This document shows, in pieces, positions 10,502 to 22,983 of a DNA stretch of 64,000 nucleotides. Where the stretch lies: assembly GCA_950106755.1 (NCBI GenBank), contig OX467090.1, positions 6,572,001 through 6,636,000 of the forward strand, read 5' to 3'. Under the pieces are notes generated by a model. It was not told the DNA's origin. It did no database searches and was given only the letters and a program-made list of their open reading frames with translations. The stretch is from Climacium dendroides (Eukaryota > Streptophyta > Bryopsida > Hypnales > Climaciaceae). A program made the position numbers and the translations under genes. The first letter of the stretch is position 1. Every line of letters begins with the position of its first letter.

Positions 10502-12987
10502 GGCGAGGTGAGAATTTCTAAGGAATGAGATGGGTGATGGAACTCCAAAGGCAAAGGAGGTCGATTCAGGTGAAGATCGGTGCCCAAATTGCAAATTTGC
10601 AAAATTGCATAATCTGTTGTGCAGGGGACGGAGATCCCGCGAGGAGGACGACGAGAGCCCGCAATCCGGGTGCCTTATCCGGTGTGGGTTTTGCACGGGC
10701 TTCAGCTGCCCGTAGAGGATTGTTTTCGTCTGCCCGTGGGCGGGGTCGGTTGGCCAAGTGGCAACTGAAAGATTGTATCATATTTAATTTTTGGCAATCT
10801 ATTGCCCTCCCTCACGTCCTTGCAACAAGAGTATAGGAAATTTGTCTTATTTTTTTACTACAATTTGTCAAGTCAATCTAAGCGAGGGTTGCGGATTTGT
10901 CTAATATTTTTTTGTTATAGCAAATTATAAAACACAAATAGAAAAAAATGGTAGAAATTTCTTACAGACGATTGCCACATAAGCAACAGAGAAGGTAAAA
11001 CATTTACATTGATTTAAGTACCGATGGATATTTCAGAATGATTCTAAAGAAACTTTATTAGCTTTGGATAGAGGCTTGGCATTTGTATAAATAGATACTA
11101 CATCTGAGGAAGTATAGATTGGATTTTATTCAAAATTTTAAGGAAGTTTGAATAAAATTTTACTTAAAAATCAAGATAGTGTTGTAGGGATAGAGCCTCT
11201 TGTAGATTTATTGGTTGTTATAGATAGAAACACTTTATTTGGCCCAATTCCTTCCTTCTTTCTTTGTCATTTGATTCTTCCACCATTGTTTGCAATTTAA
11301 TTGATTAGGTATAGACTTATCCCTTAATCACTAGACAAATTGAAATCATATAAAAACCCTCGCAATTATGTTCAAACTGAAGCCATACTAGGGTTCTAAT
11401 TCTCAAAATCGTACTATCAATTGTGTTGATTTTCAAAACTTGTATAAATTACAATGGTGTGGTGATGATGAATTTTGAAACTTGCATGTAACAAAGGATT
11501 GCCATGTCACTCCCATACACAAAGGGCTTGTTGATGAACATAGCTAATTACAAGTAGAGAAGGAGTTGATAAGTTTTCTTTAACTTTATAAGATTGTCAA
11601 AGCCAAACACATGCTCATGAATGATCAAGCAATGGTTTATAAATGCCATCAATCAATTCTTGCTCACAAGAAAAATTTAAAAAAATTATTTCAATAAGCA
11701 AAATATCTATGAGTATTTTTATATCTTTGACATTTTGTTTTAAGAACTTGATTTTGAACTTCAAAATGAATAATTTATTTTTAGACATAAACTAAAGAAA
11801 TTAAACTTTGCAAGTCTACTGTAAATAGAAAATTTTGGAAAAATCTTAAAAGTGACCATTATAATAGAGTTTGAAGTTGAGATCTCCTAACCAAGTTTAA
11901 AATTGTAGAGCAATATAGAAATGTGGTTCACTCTACGATATTCTACACTATATTGCACACCCCTATTGAGAATTTCAATTCTTTGAATATATTTTGTATT
12001 TGATATGAAATTTCTTCTTTTTTTCTTCAAAAAATATATAGTAATTTCAAATCTTCACAAAAGAATGTGGAAATTTTATGACTTATAGAAGATGTCTTAT
12101 TTCATCTTTAAAAAGATAAACTAAAAATTTCCATCCTATATATTGGAAAATGAAGTGGACAATGTAAACAATTTTGAACTTTGCTTGTATAGTCATGGGC
12201 TATGCACAAGGCTAATAGCAAAACCATAAGACCATCTTTATCAACCATTCTCCCACAAGTAAGTGCTAATCATTGGTGAACGTACCTTACATCTTTACCT
12301 CTAAGATACATACACCCATGATCATCATTATTTAAAAATCAATATCTATATTTGATTCAAAAATGAAACACAAACAACATATATCAATAACACAATATAC
12401 GATATATACACAATCAGCTCATGAGGTATTGTATCCACATATTCTATGACAAATATTTAATTTTTTCCAATGGATGGTAGAAATAGAAATATTTTATAAG
12501 ATCATTGTCTCCTAAAATATGGAAAAAAAATTCTAATAATTCTGAATCTATTTTTAAGAAATATATATAATGAAGCTCTACTACATTAATAAAGTAACAT
12601 GAGATTATAAGGTTGATCATTTTTTTGGTACACATGTGAACATAAAACCCTAAAGGACCAAATTTCATTTTTTGGCAACATAGCAATTTTGGGCAGTTCG
12701 CTATGAACAAAGTTTCAATTTTTTTCTTGGAAATTTTCACACCACATGTAGTCAAGGAGTAGCTTTGAAGCGTAACAATTTTCATAACTTTTGACTACAT
12801 GGTTAAAAAGTTATTGCATGATATGTAGTTTTTGTTGCTCTCCGGGTACCTCAAAACATGACTTTTCTAAAATATAAAAATTGAACTTGGTTTCTAGATT
12901 TGTATATATATGGAAAGTTTTGGATCATTCCATTTCAATTGATAAGATGAAAGTTATGAAGAATTTAGGGTGTAAGCAATTATGAAA
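10502..12987. other. 5' flank of the oxidoreductase gene, then AT-rich intergenic DNA
   Basis: Bases 10502-10780 are GC-richer and probably include the leader and promoter of the minus-strand gene. From about 10830 the DNA becomes strongly AT-rich. I see no exon, no RNA gene and no recognisable transposase on either strand. Confidence 0.6.
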
Positions 12988-14259
12988 TCAACGATGCTAG
13001 CATATGAACCAAGAAATACAAGCCTACAAGCTTTGAGCCTAGGCAACATTCATATATATAAGTATCCTATAACTATGGAAGGTGCTTATAACATAAGTGT
13101 CTATAATATAAATATCCTATAACCATAGAAGGTACTTATAACATAAACACATATAATATAAATATTTTATAATCATAGAAGGTGTTTATAATATATACAC
13201 TTATAATATAGGCACCTATAATATAAATATCCTATAGCCATAGAAGGTATTTATAACATAGGTACCTATAATATAAAAACCTATAACTATAGAAGGTGCC
13301 TATACCATAGAAGGTGCCTATAGAAACTTTGAAGTCATTTATTTAATTCAATTTTTAATATTTAAAAATAAAATAAAAATAGTAGATGTTTCAATGTTTA
13401 TTACAACAATACAACCATTGGAATTGGAATTTTTCAATTCCATAACTAAATTCTTAACAACTTAGTATTTAAATCATAATCTACTTCTTTCTACTTCTAA
13501 TATTTTTTTGAGTATGAACATGATTTTTTTTTAAATTTACATTTTCAATTCATTTCTTCAATACATCAACACATCATAGAGAGTAATGAGTTGGAGGATC
13601 TATAAATCTTTGTGTAAAAAGTTTGAAAAATGAAACCTAACTATGTGGAAAAAATTGAAAATACTTTTTTTTGAAATTCAATTGTCATGATCTTGCAATT
13701 GGTTAAGGTTTCTTATTTTGAAATTTTAGGAGGGTGTACTCTAACAAGTTAACTAAAAGATCATGTAGTTGAATTTGTTGAGGAATAAATATAGATGAAG
13801 AGTTTTGCATTGTCATAAATGATTTTACTTTAGACTTTTTCCTTTTAGGAGAGCAAAAGGGAAACCCTAGTATTGGTCGATAATTATTAGGGGTAGTCAC
13901 AATAGCACGGTTGCTAGTATATAAGCCTATGAGTCTAGGTTCCTATATTATAGATATCTATATTATAGGCACTTTTCATTGGTATAGGATATTTATATTA
14001 TAAGGTCTATGTTATAGGTACCTATATTATAAGCACCTTCTATGGTTATAAGATGTTTATATTATATGTGCTTAATTATATCATAGGTATCTATATTATA
14101 GGTACTTATGTTATAAGCACCTTCCATAGTTATAGGATATTTATATTATAAGTGTGTATGTTATAGGCACCTTTTACAATTGTAGAGTACCTACTTACAC
14201 CTAATAGGCTCAAGGCTTGTAGGCTTGCATTTCTAGGCTTACATGCTAGTGTCGTTGGT
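12988..14259. mobile_element. fold-back type element with minisatellite arms
   Basis: The ends are inverted repeats of about 60 bases: left 'tcaacgatgctagcat' then 'aagcctacaagctttgagcc', right 'ggctcaaggcttgtaggctt' then 'atgctagtgtcgttggt'. Inside each end lies an arm of about 290 bases (13040-13325 and 13915-14195) made of diverged units of roughly 50 bases containing 'cctataaccatagaaggt' and 'cctataatataaatat'; the right arm carries them inverted. The centre (13330-13910) shows no transposase. This is the layout of fold-back transposons. A partial right end recurs at 45.9 kb. Confidence 0.8.
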
Positions 14260-16055
14260 CACAATAGGGAATTTGCATTTCCCAAATTTGTTGAAAAAAT
14301 GCACATAGAAAAAGATAAATAAATAAACAAGAAGCCTTATCTCAACTCATTGAAGAAATCTTGTACTTACCTTTAAAGATAAACAAGATGTCCCCTAGCT
14401 TGTTTATTTCACTGTAGATATAGTAACTCCCTCTATTTAAATGTTATATTTGTTTATGTGTTAGCCATACCAATCAACTAGACATACAAATTTACATATT
14501 ATTTTCATATAATCACCTAGGAATTCACCAGCATAACAAAATCATCTAAACCGTACACAAACTACTATTCTCAAGCAAAAACTTAGGATCATGATTTTCA
14601 AATGTTCCTACATTCATGAATTTTTGCCTAAGAGTAGTAGTTTAAAAAAAAAATTGTGTTGAAGTCAATATAATGTACTAATATTTTTTGTTTCTAACAC
14701 ATAATTTCCTATTTTAAGGATAAATTCATCTACGAAACAACATTGGAAATGAGATTTTATCTAAAAAATTTATTAGGTTTTGCATTGGAAACATTCATCT
14801 ATGAAATTTTTAAAAAAATTCTTATTTCCATTGTTAAAAACAATCATCTACCAAATTTAAAAATAAATATAAATTTAGAATATAACTATAGGATCTTGTT
14901 CTATACTTGTCTTAAATCATGTGATGAAAATTTTGGGATTTTTGAACATATAGATTGAAAGATATTAGCATTCAAAGCAAAAAGAAAATCTTTCAAGAAG
15001 TTGCTCTAATTGCCTACAAAACAAGAAGCTCCATAACTTTCACATCACTAATCTAAATGGAATGAATAAAAGCTTCCCATTTAGACAAAAATATAATATA
15101 CAAGAAAAAAATATTAAATTTTTTATTTCAGTTATTTGTGGATTTTTTTGTGCCTCGCCTCCTCCATATTGAGGTTATTATTGCAACACTATTGCTCCCA
15201 AGCACTAATTGAAATAAAAACTATATTCTTAGATTTATGAGAAATTTTCAAAAATATTCAGTAAAAATTGAGACCATAGGAACCTACCCAAAATCCCTTT
15301 TATCCCTCATAAGGAGAGTGGGACTGTAGAGGTTAAATATTCCACCCACATACCTTTATGTCAATACAAATTCAAAAAGAATGAAACACTACTCTCACAA
15401 TTAGCCTACAAACTAAATCATTCCTAACCACCCTCACAATTACACAACTCTCATCTACATCCACATTTCCCCTCGATTAAAAAATAACGTCCCTTTCTCA
15501 AAAAATAAAATCAAGTCTCATGCAACCAATTTGACTTTTGGGCCAAACTATAAAACCTCCAGTGAACAAACTCTTTATGTACTCCAATCAATTTTTTTTG
15601 TTGGAATTACAATATTTCACTCTCGTGTTCATATATTAAGATAAGAGGTCCTGGGTTTTAAATGCATCCCCTATCTAAGAATAGGTGACATACTCCCTGC
15701 AATATCTATTACTGTCATTGATAAAGGTGAGTAGGTTTAAATGCAATTTATAGACCTCCTACCTTACTGCCCCTCCTTCAATCTCACGGTCTACATCCGC
15801 CAAGCTGATCGGACGGTCTACATCCGCGAAGCTGATCCACCCCATTCCCACAACTTACCAGGACGCACACCTCTGTGGAATGTGGAACCTCGGAATTTCG
15901 GAGAACCCTCTGCTTTCCACGATTCATTGGCATCGAAGCTTCAATCACCATCTTCGCTTCTGAATTTCACAACCCATCTCCATCTACAGCTCCAACATTC
16001 CCCAGATCCCGAGTTTCCAGGAGATTTGGGTTTTGGCTTTTGGAGCTAGCCCGCG
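14260..16055. other. AT-rich intergenic DNA and leader of the arginine gene
   Basis: No supported gene. Bases 14743-14958 are open but AT-rich with runs of Lys, Ile and Asn, and look like chance. From about 15780 the DNA turns C-rich with two near-identical 'tctacatccgc' units, which fits the promoter and leader of the gene at 16056. Confidence 0.55.
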
Positions 16056-19000
16056 ATGGCGACTTCGTTACAAGCCAGAATGGCCTTGATTCCTTGCTCT
16101 GCCTCCCTGCAGGTATGTCGAGGTTCGATTCCCTCTACAATTGCACTGGATGCTTCTTCAATTGGGAATTGAATGACCTAATTTCAGAGGGACGCTGGCT
16201 GTAGGGATGTGGAGGTTCGAAGGACTCCTCGTTTGCAGGAAACGTGGTTTGTTTCGGTCGTTGCGGTAGCTCAAGAACGAGAATGACGGTGACGTCGGTG
16301 CCGAAGGAGGCAGTGAAGTCTTTCAAGGGTGATCGGAGCGAGACTGTGCGAGTGGGGGTTCTGGGTGCCAGTGGCTACACGGGATCAGAGGTATTAGTAA
16401 TCATTCACATTACATTCTGGAGGGAGCTTCCTCCAGCACCCTTGAAGTGTTCATGAAAAAGAATGGAAAGGATGCGCACCTATAATCGTCACTAATTACA
16501 ACTGAGCATAGTTGCTATTATAAAAATATAATTTGCTTTTATGGGCAACTGAAAGAGGATTCCAATGCACTTTAATTTGTATTATGTGGATATTGTGCAA
16601 ATAAGTTACCCAGAGTATGAATTTTCAAAGTACAGGGTACACCAAAAACCAACACTAGTCTCTTCTAGATATTCATGTTTTGACTGTGTTTAGGTGTCCA
16701 AAAACCAACACTAGGCTCTCATAGACTCTCATGTTTTGATTGTGTGCATTTTGTGTAATCAATATTGTGATGCTTTTGAGTCCAAATGTAGGTGTCACAT
16801 TTGGGGCAATATTGATTATGGTGATTATGGGTGTAAATACCTTAAAGTCCTTTTGGACACAATCTTGAGCTTATGACAGTTCTTACACTGTCGCATTTTT
16901 AAACATTAAAGAATTTCGTAACTTCATGTGATAATTCTCTATGAAGATTGAAATATTATATCAATTTGAGTCTGCAATGGAGAAGGGTGAGTGGTCTTAA
17001 CTGCTCTAGAATGCTGCGCTTGAATCTGCGCAGGGAATGAATTTTTGCATGCAATGTTGTGCGAGTCTCTATATGTGAAGCATTTTTTTTTTTTTTTAAT
17101 TTATAATTTTTTAAAATTTTATTTAATTTTATTTTTACTCCGTATATGTTTAAGTTTCTGTGATTTGATTTGTATGGTATGGTAAGAGCGTGGGTCGTCA
17201 CTTGGGGTGTGATTAACAGATAATTCGCCTTCTTGCGACACACCCGCTTTTTAAAGTGACGATGATGACAGCCGATCGGAAGGCAGGCCAGTCTCTAGGA
17301 TCTGTCTTCCCCCATTTGATCACCCAGGTGAGGGTGACGTTGAAGGCGTCCTTTCTAACAATTTCAGATTTTGTTCTTGCTTAGATTTTGAAGGTTTGTA
17401 GTTTGGATTCTGTTGTAGCCGACGTTTCAAAGTATTTACTTGACATGGATGATGTCAATTTACAGGATTTGCCAGATATGGTTGCAGTCAAGGATGCCGA
17501 CTTCTCGAAAGTGGATGCCGTGTTCTGTTGCCTTCCTCACGGGACCACCCAGGTACAACTGCAGACGAATTTTTCGGGTATTCTTCAGCCCTAAAGATTT
17601 AAGAGGCTTGAATTGTGCCTTAATTTTTTTTAGCAGTTTTGAGCAGGTCATCTAGGGACATCTTTAGAGTTCAATTTTATTTGTTTTTTTGGGATACACG
17701 TGCAATGTTTTATTTGATACTGGTGATCTAGAATTTGGCCCATTTGCACAATACGATCAATCCAATTGGCCATTTTCAAACCTTGAAACCTTCATCCTTT
17801 TGGTCCTTTGACCCTAATGGTGGTGACATGAAGTGGTGTCTTAACGTACTGCCTGATTTTGAGGTAACTCTGGAACAAAATGTTTGTCAAAAAATTCTGA
17901 ATGGAGCAAACTGTACAATTTTTCCCCTTGGTATGACACCACATGAGAACTAGGGGTTTGAAGAATAGGCGAAGTCAGTAGTTGGGGTGCCCTTTCACTG
18001 TGTTACTTGGCGCTGATGACTCACTGTTTGTTCCTGTCTAGAAGCAGGCGTTCTCAATGTGTGCATTTTATTAGAGGTTATGAATATTTTCTTACTTCGG
18101 CTTGGGAGTACGTACTTGCTTATTACAGGAGATAATTGCAGCTCTCCCCAAAGACTTGAAGGTGGTAGATCTATCAGCGGTAAGCTCACACCAAAGACCT
18201 GTGCATTTGCAGCTCAGTAATACTTCCGTGTGTTCATCAGTTCATAAAACTAGATTGCCATGTCATGGACTCGTGAGTGAAACTTTTTCGTTGAGTAAAT
18301 GGTGCAGGATTTCCGTCTACGGAATACAGACACTTACGAAGAGTGGTACAATGGTCCTCATCGTGCTCCCGATCTGCAGGTAAGTTCCTCAGAACTCATG
18401 AAGCCATTTCTTTACCACGTCACTATTTGATTTTGAAGAGTATTCAAAAGATGAGAACTTTGTGAATGTGCAAGTTCGTGTCCTCATCATTTTCCTACTT
18501 AGCCTTAGTTATCTGGTCGCCAGCTCGGTATCATAAATACACATTGCTACCCCGTGCATGATGTAAATGATGGTACATTTTAGATCTTAGTCTGGAGTCT
18601 TTCATTCACTAAGTCTACAGCTAAACCTCTGGATCGACTTGTCTGTTCGATTTTAGCTATCAAATTTCTCCTGATTCTTAAGTTCTTCAGTTTTGGGATG
18701 GGGGTGATCTATTGGTCCTCGTTTTAACAACCTCTGTTGAATTGACAGACTGAAGCGGTGTATGGATTGACAGAGATATACAGAGAAGAGGTTCGGGCAG
18801 CACGTTTGGTTGCCAATCCTGGCTGTTACCCGACTTCAATTCAACTTCCCTTGATTCCTTTACTAAAGGTGCATCATCTCTCTCAGTTATTCAAAGAAAA
18901 ACTCAGAAATCTCTGCTTGCTATTTCCCTTGTTTTGAGCGCGGACTATTGAAGATGTATAGACGATGTGCTGACGATGCTGTGATGTTGCATTGCTGATA

Positions 19001-19947
19001 GAGAGTGAACATAATTTGTCATTTTTTTTCCTTCTTTTCAGTCTGGATTAATCGAGAAGGAGAATATCATCATCAATGCAAACTCAGGTGTCAGTGGTGC
19101 AGGTAAGATCTCACATTCTTTGCCTTGAGTCATGGCTCCCTTACATGATTATTCTGTGGATAGATGATTGGTGAGTATATTTTTGGCGTGATAACTTATT
19201 GTAGCTGACGTTCCTCGTGTTCAGGTCGCGGTGCAAAGGAGGCAAATTTATATACGGAGATTTGTGAGGGTATTCATCCTTACGGAATTACAAGACATCG
19301 CCATGGTATGTTTTGTCTGCATTCACATTTTAGGATTTACTTCTGAAGCAAGCTAATGTTTCTTGCAACAAATCCTCATGTCTCTGAAAATGCTAACATG
19401 CTACTGCGGTTTCGGAACCTTGATTAATCGGGAAGGCGGTTAATCCCCAGCTCACTTGGTTGCCTGTTCTCTCACAGTCCCTGAAATTGAACAAGGGCTT
19501 GGCGATGCAGTTGGCTCAGATGTTACAATCAGCTTCACTCCAAATCTCATGCCCATGGTACTAATCTCTATCCTCTTTATAAGTTTGTCGAAGTGTAAAT
19601 TGATACTGGGATGCAACTCATTCTGATTTATGAGCAGCAGCCCTACATATGGACTTTTTCTAGGTCTCTGATGTGCAATGTGCAATGGTTGAGAGTTATA
19701 AATTGTTTTCTTCGTATGAGTTGTGTACACGGTCGGATGTTGGCTAACAGGAATCATATAAATTTCATCGTTCTAACTTTGCCGGGGTTTTCAGAGCCGA
19801 GGAATGATGTCCACCATGTTTGTTCAAATGAAACAAGGGGTGACAGCGGACGACTTAAGGAAGCACCTTGCTGAACGATTTGCAGTAAGATTCCATGTTT
19901 GCAATCTTGTTTTTTCTGGTTTCTAGAATGTTTAGCTTATTGAAAAT

Positions 19948-20024
<77 letters not shown>

Positions 20025-20920
20025 CCTTTACTTTAGAAGATTCATAGATTCACAAGGATTCTTGATGTACAGGATGAAGAGTTTGTAGTGGTCCTCGAGA
20101 AGGGTATACCACCTCATACACGCCATGTACGAGGCTCAAACTACTGTTTGATGAATGTTTTTGAGGATCGTATCGCTGGCAGAGCGATCATTATCTCTGT
20201 GGTAAGTTCTCATCAAGCAAATCTGAACGTAAATTTCCTTGGACACCATTGTTGTGCTTGAGGTTTAGCCTGTGAAACAATCATCATTCCATTCCATGTT
20301 TTGGTACTACTGTGGCCACACTGCAGCTTTTATCTCCCGAGAAACAATAGTTATTTGAAATTTAAGAAATAAGGTTTGCCCCCCCTGAAATATACTACCT
20401 GTGTTTCTAAAAAAGACCCGTGTTTCCTTTGTAAAACGCAAAGGAATCACGGGGCTTTTTCAGAAACAGATGGAGTAATATTTTGAATTTCATTCGTTTT
20501 CTCCCGTGCACAGCAAACACGTGTTCTTTTCTGCTTTGATTTTTCATAATTTTGGCTGTCAGGCCACATAAGGTAGTCGGTCTATAAACCGAGCATCTAA
20601 GGACTGAAACTGAATTTTGGTCAGGTGAAACTTCTCAAATACTTTTCAGTAAATTTTCCTTGAAAGGAAAGAGGAATTGGCATCTAACCCAAGTTGTTTC
20701 ATATTTTTTGGATCATTTTTGAATTTGTTATGAATTTTCAAACTAGATGTGGTATAGATCCTTATTTATGTCCCTAGGGCTTCCATGAATTGTTCACTTG
20801 CAACTTCTGAAGATAAATGGGAAAGCAAAGAGTATGATTGGCTTATGCCCGCTCATATTTCGACCCTCCTACCTTAATTTCCACTTTCATCTTTCTTAAT
20901 TCAATGGTTCTCCATTTTTA

Positions 20921-20957
<37 letters not shown>

Positions 20958-21187
20958 TTCCACTTCCGTTTTTTCTGCATTTGGAATTATTTTTGGCCGA
21001 ACTGGTTGCGTATTCATCGTTTTGTTCTATTGTTTTGTTTCTATATTTTCTGTGACACCGACGCTATTTCCTTGTACAGATCGACAATCTTGTCAAGGGT
21101 GCATCAGGCCAAGCCCTGCAGAACTTGAACCTGATGATGGGCTGCCTTGAAACTTGTGGCCTTCTTCAGCAACCCCTGTTTCCTTGA
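16056..21187 (+). CDS. AGPR: N-acetyl-gamma-glutamyl-phosphate reductase, 13 exons, 409 aa
   Basis: It catalyses NADPH-dependent reduction of N-acetylglutamyl phosphate to the semialdehyde in plastid arginine synthesis. Exons: 16056-16112, 16205-16390, 17220-17327, 17466-17552, 18129-18179, 18308-18379, 18749-18868, 19042-19102, 19225-19305, 19478-19557, 19795-19884, 20073-20201, 21080-21187. All introns are GT-AG. The N-terminus resembles a transit peptide. The nucleotide loop [10 protein letters not shown] is at 70-79; the catalytic Cys lies in NPGCYPTS (Cys213); the conserved GITRHRHVPEIEQG spans exons 9-10; [14 protein letters not shown] and the C-terminal ending LLQQPLFP are also typical. 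The exon 2 acceptor at 16204 is chosen because the stronger-looking one at 16187 leads to an early stop. Intron 12 (878 bp) carries two small transposon remnants. Confidence 0.95.
19949..20021. repeat. (CT)36 microsatellite in intron 11
   Basis: An uninterrupted CT dinucleotide run lies about 50 bases upstream of exon 12, in the pyrimidine-rich side of the intron. Its length is likely to vary between individuals. Confidence 0.97.
20395..20475. mobile_element. 81-bp Stowaway-like MITE in intron 12
   Basis: It is an almost perfect hairpin: the left half begins 'ctacctgtgtttctaaaaaa' and the right half is its near reverse complement, ending 'cagaaacagatggag'. It is flanked by TA on both sides. 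The termini fit the CTCCCTC-type ends of Stowaway (Tc1/mariner-derived) elements. Confidence 0.85.
20569..20876. mobile_element. TAAGGTAG element, 300-bp class, in intron 12
   Basis: It begins 'taaggtagtcgg' and ends 'cctaccttaattt'. The interior ('ggaattggcatctaa', 'gtttcatattttttgga') matches the copy at 35231-35528 in the same order. No open frame. Confidence 0.8.
20927..20955. repeat. (TTA)n microsatellite
   Basis: About nine TTA units lie in intron 12 of the arginine gene, after a T-rich tract. Confidence 0.9.
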
Positions 21188-22506
21188 GCTGGTGACTCGA
21201 TAAATTATTTCGAACTGTTACGGTTGGTAATGAGCATCAGCCCTGTCCTCTTTCTTTGCATGATATGCGGTTGAGTCTCATCTATTAAACGCTGTTGTAG
21301 ATTATTCCAATTCCTCAAACAGGTTATGTGGGTCACGTACAATTTGTGGAGAGTGAAAGAATTCTCACAGCTCATTACCTTCTGCAACCAAAGTCGAATC
21401 AGCATCCGGTTGCTTCAAGGCAGAAGATTGGAGTATAGCGTGTGAGATGCGGATCAGATCATATGTAGTTGAGAGTAAAATGATGTCTTGAAGGTGTTTA
21501 TTAAACGAAGTACTATTAGAAGGTAATAACCGTTTCACGCATCTGGAGAGAGTTCATCAGATTGACATGGTACGCAACATGTTTGCTTTGTCTTTCACTC
21601 ATCTTCATTGTGGAGAATTCTTCGTTTTCTGATACCAATAAGCAGCAAGATGGGCGGATGTGAATCACAGCATTAGTGCCTTGGCAGTCCTTTCCAGCAG
21701 AATGACGGTCATGACGCGCACATGATTTTGGAGTCTAGACGTGCACATTTTTTTTTTTTCTGGTGATGAGAAATTGAAATTACCATGAAATTATTACAAA
21801 AAAATGAAGAATTTCCATCTCGTAGGGGTTGACAAAGTCATCATATAAACACAAATTGGCTTATGTGGTGTTTGAAGGTTAACCCTTGAAAGATGTGGCC
21901 CCAATTATTAAGGTAGTCACCAAAATTGTTGAACTAATAGGTGCATTTTTTGTTTCTCCAATGAACAATGAAATCATTCACCAATCAGTTCTTGACCTCA
22001 TTGTCTTCTAAGGGTTAAGTTCATAACATTCTCAAATCCATCATGTTGGATTCCTTTCTATTGTTGAGTGATGTGTGAGGTTGTGTTGGGTAACATTGTA
22101 AAAAGAACACAATATCTACCCTAGCCAAGAGCCTTGTGAATATATTTTTCTAATAAATCATAGTTGAACATGAACTTTAAGATAAATTCTAAATCAAATT
22201 AGAATAAATCTTTGTAAATTTATTGTTTATTCATCCCATGTTCAAGAAGGACATGCAAAGATGTGTTAGGAGAATCTACTTTTGATTCCCAACAAGATTC
22301 AACAAAATTAATACCAAACCAAATAACAATAACAATATGTAGATGATTTTTTGTATGATTTTTGGTTTGTTCACTTGGCTTGTAGAAAGCATTGTATACA
22401 TTGGCACATGCTTAAAGTTTGTTTGAAGAAGCTATCTATTAAATTTGAAAACATAAAGTAGGACCACCCATTTCTAACCAAAAATCCATACCCAATTTGT
22501 AGGGTG
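21188..22506. other. 3' flank of the arginine gene and AT-rich intergenic DNA
   Basis: The first 250 bases probably hold the 3' untranslated region. A diverged, short relative of the repeat end at 37.9 kb ('actaataggtgcatt') lies near 21920-22020. No gene was seen. Confidence 0.5.
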
Positions 22507-22983
22507 TAAGGTAGAACAACCCTTTGTGGTCAAAATTAGGAATTTGGCCTCATATTGTTGCTAAAATTTTTAAATGTTTTTCCCACATAAAGAAAAGTGT
22601 GAGAAAAAGTGAGCAATTTAAAATTATATTTTTTTTTGACAAAGTATAAATTTGCTATGAATTTCTAAAGTGTTCAATGCATCATGGCCCAAAAGAGTCA
22701 ATAGACTATTCCAAAAACAACAAAACCTAAATCCATGATACTAATCTTGTTCACCCAAAGTAGTCATAATATTTTTAACATGAAAGGCCTAAAAAGTCAA
22801 TTCTTACAATGAATTTGCACTAAAAAGTTGGAAGTTCCTAATGTGGCTACTAATGATCACTCCATTACTATCATATAAGACATGCATTGTGGCCGAAATC
22901 TTACATACTAAAAAAACACATTGGGGTCATTTTCTAGGTGTCCACTATAGGGTCATTTGACTACAGTGGGCTATTTTACCTTA
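22507..22983 (-). mobile_element. TAAGGTAG-type element, 480-bp class
   Basis: It begins 'taaggtagaacaaccctttg' and ends 'gggctattttacctta', which are reverse complements of each other with few mismatches. The whole element is the reverse orientation of the copy at 30654-31135 (shared: 'catcatggcccaaaagagtc' and its complement). A partial relative lies at 24120-24345. No open frame. Confidence 0.85.

Noticed and set aside
9725..10696. 323-codon minus-strand open frame taken as one exon
   Set aside because: Only its first part (10501-10079) is exon 1 of the oxidoreductase; after the donor it reads through an A/T-rich intron that happens to lack stops, giving a Phe/Leu-rich tail.
12900..14260. 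A CRISPR-like array, because of the regularly spaced short repeats
   Set aside because: Units are diverged, lack unique spacers of equal length, and occur as inverted arms in plant nuclear DNA.
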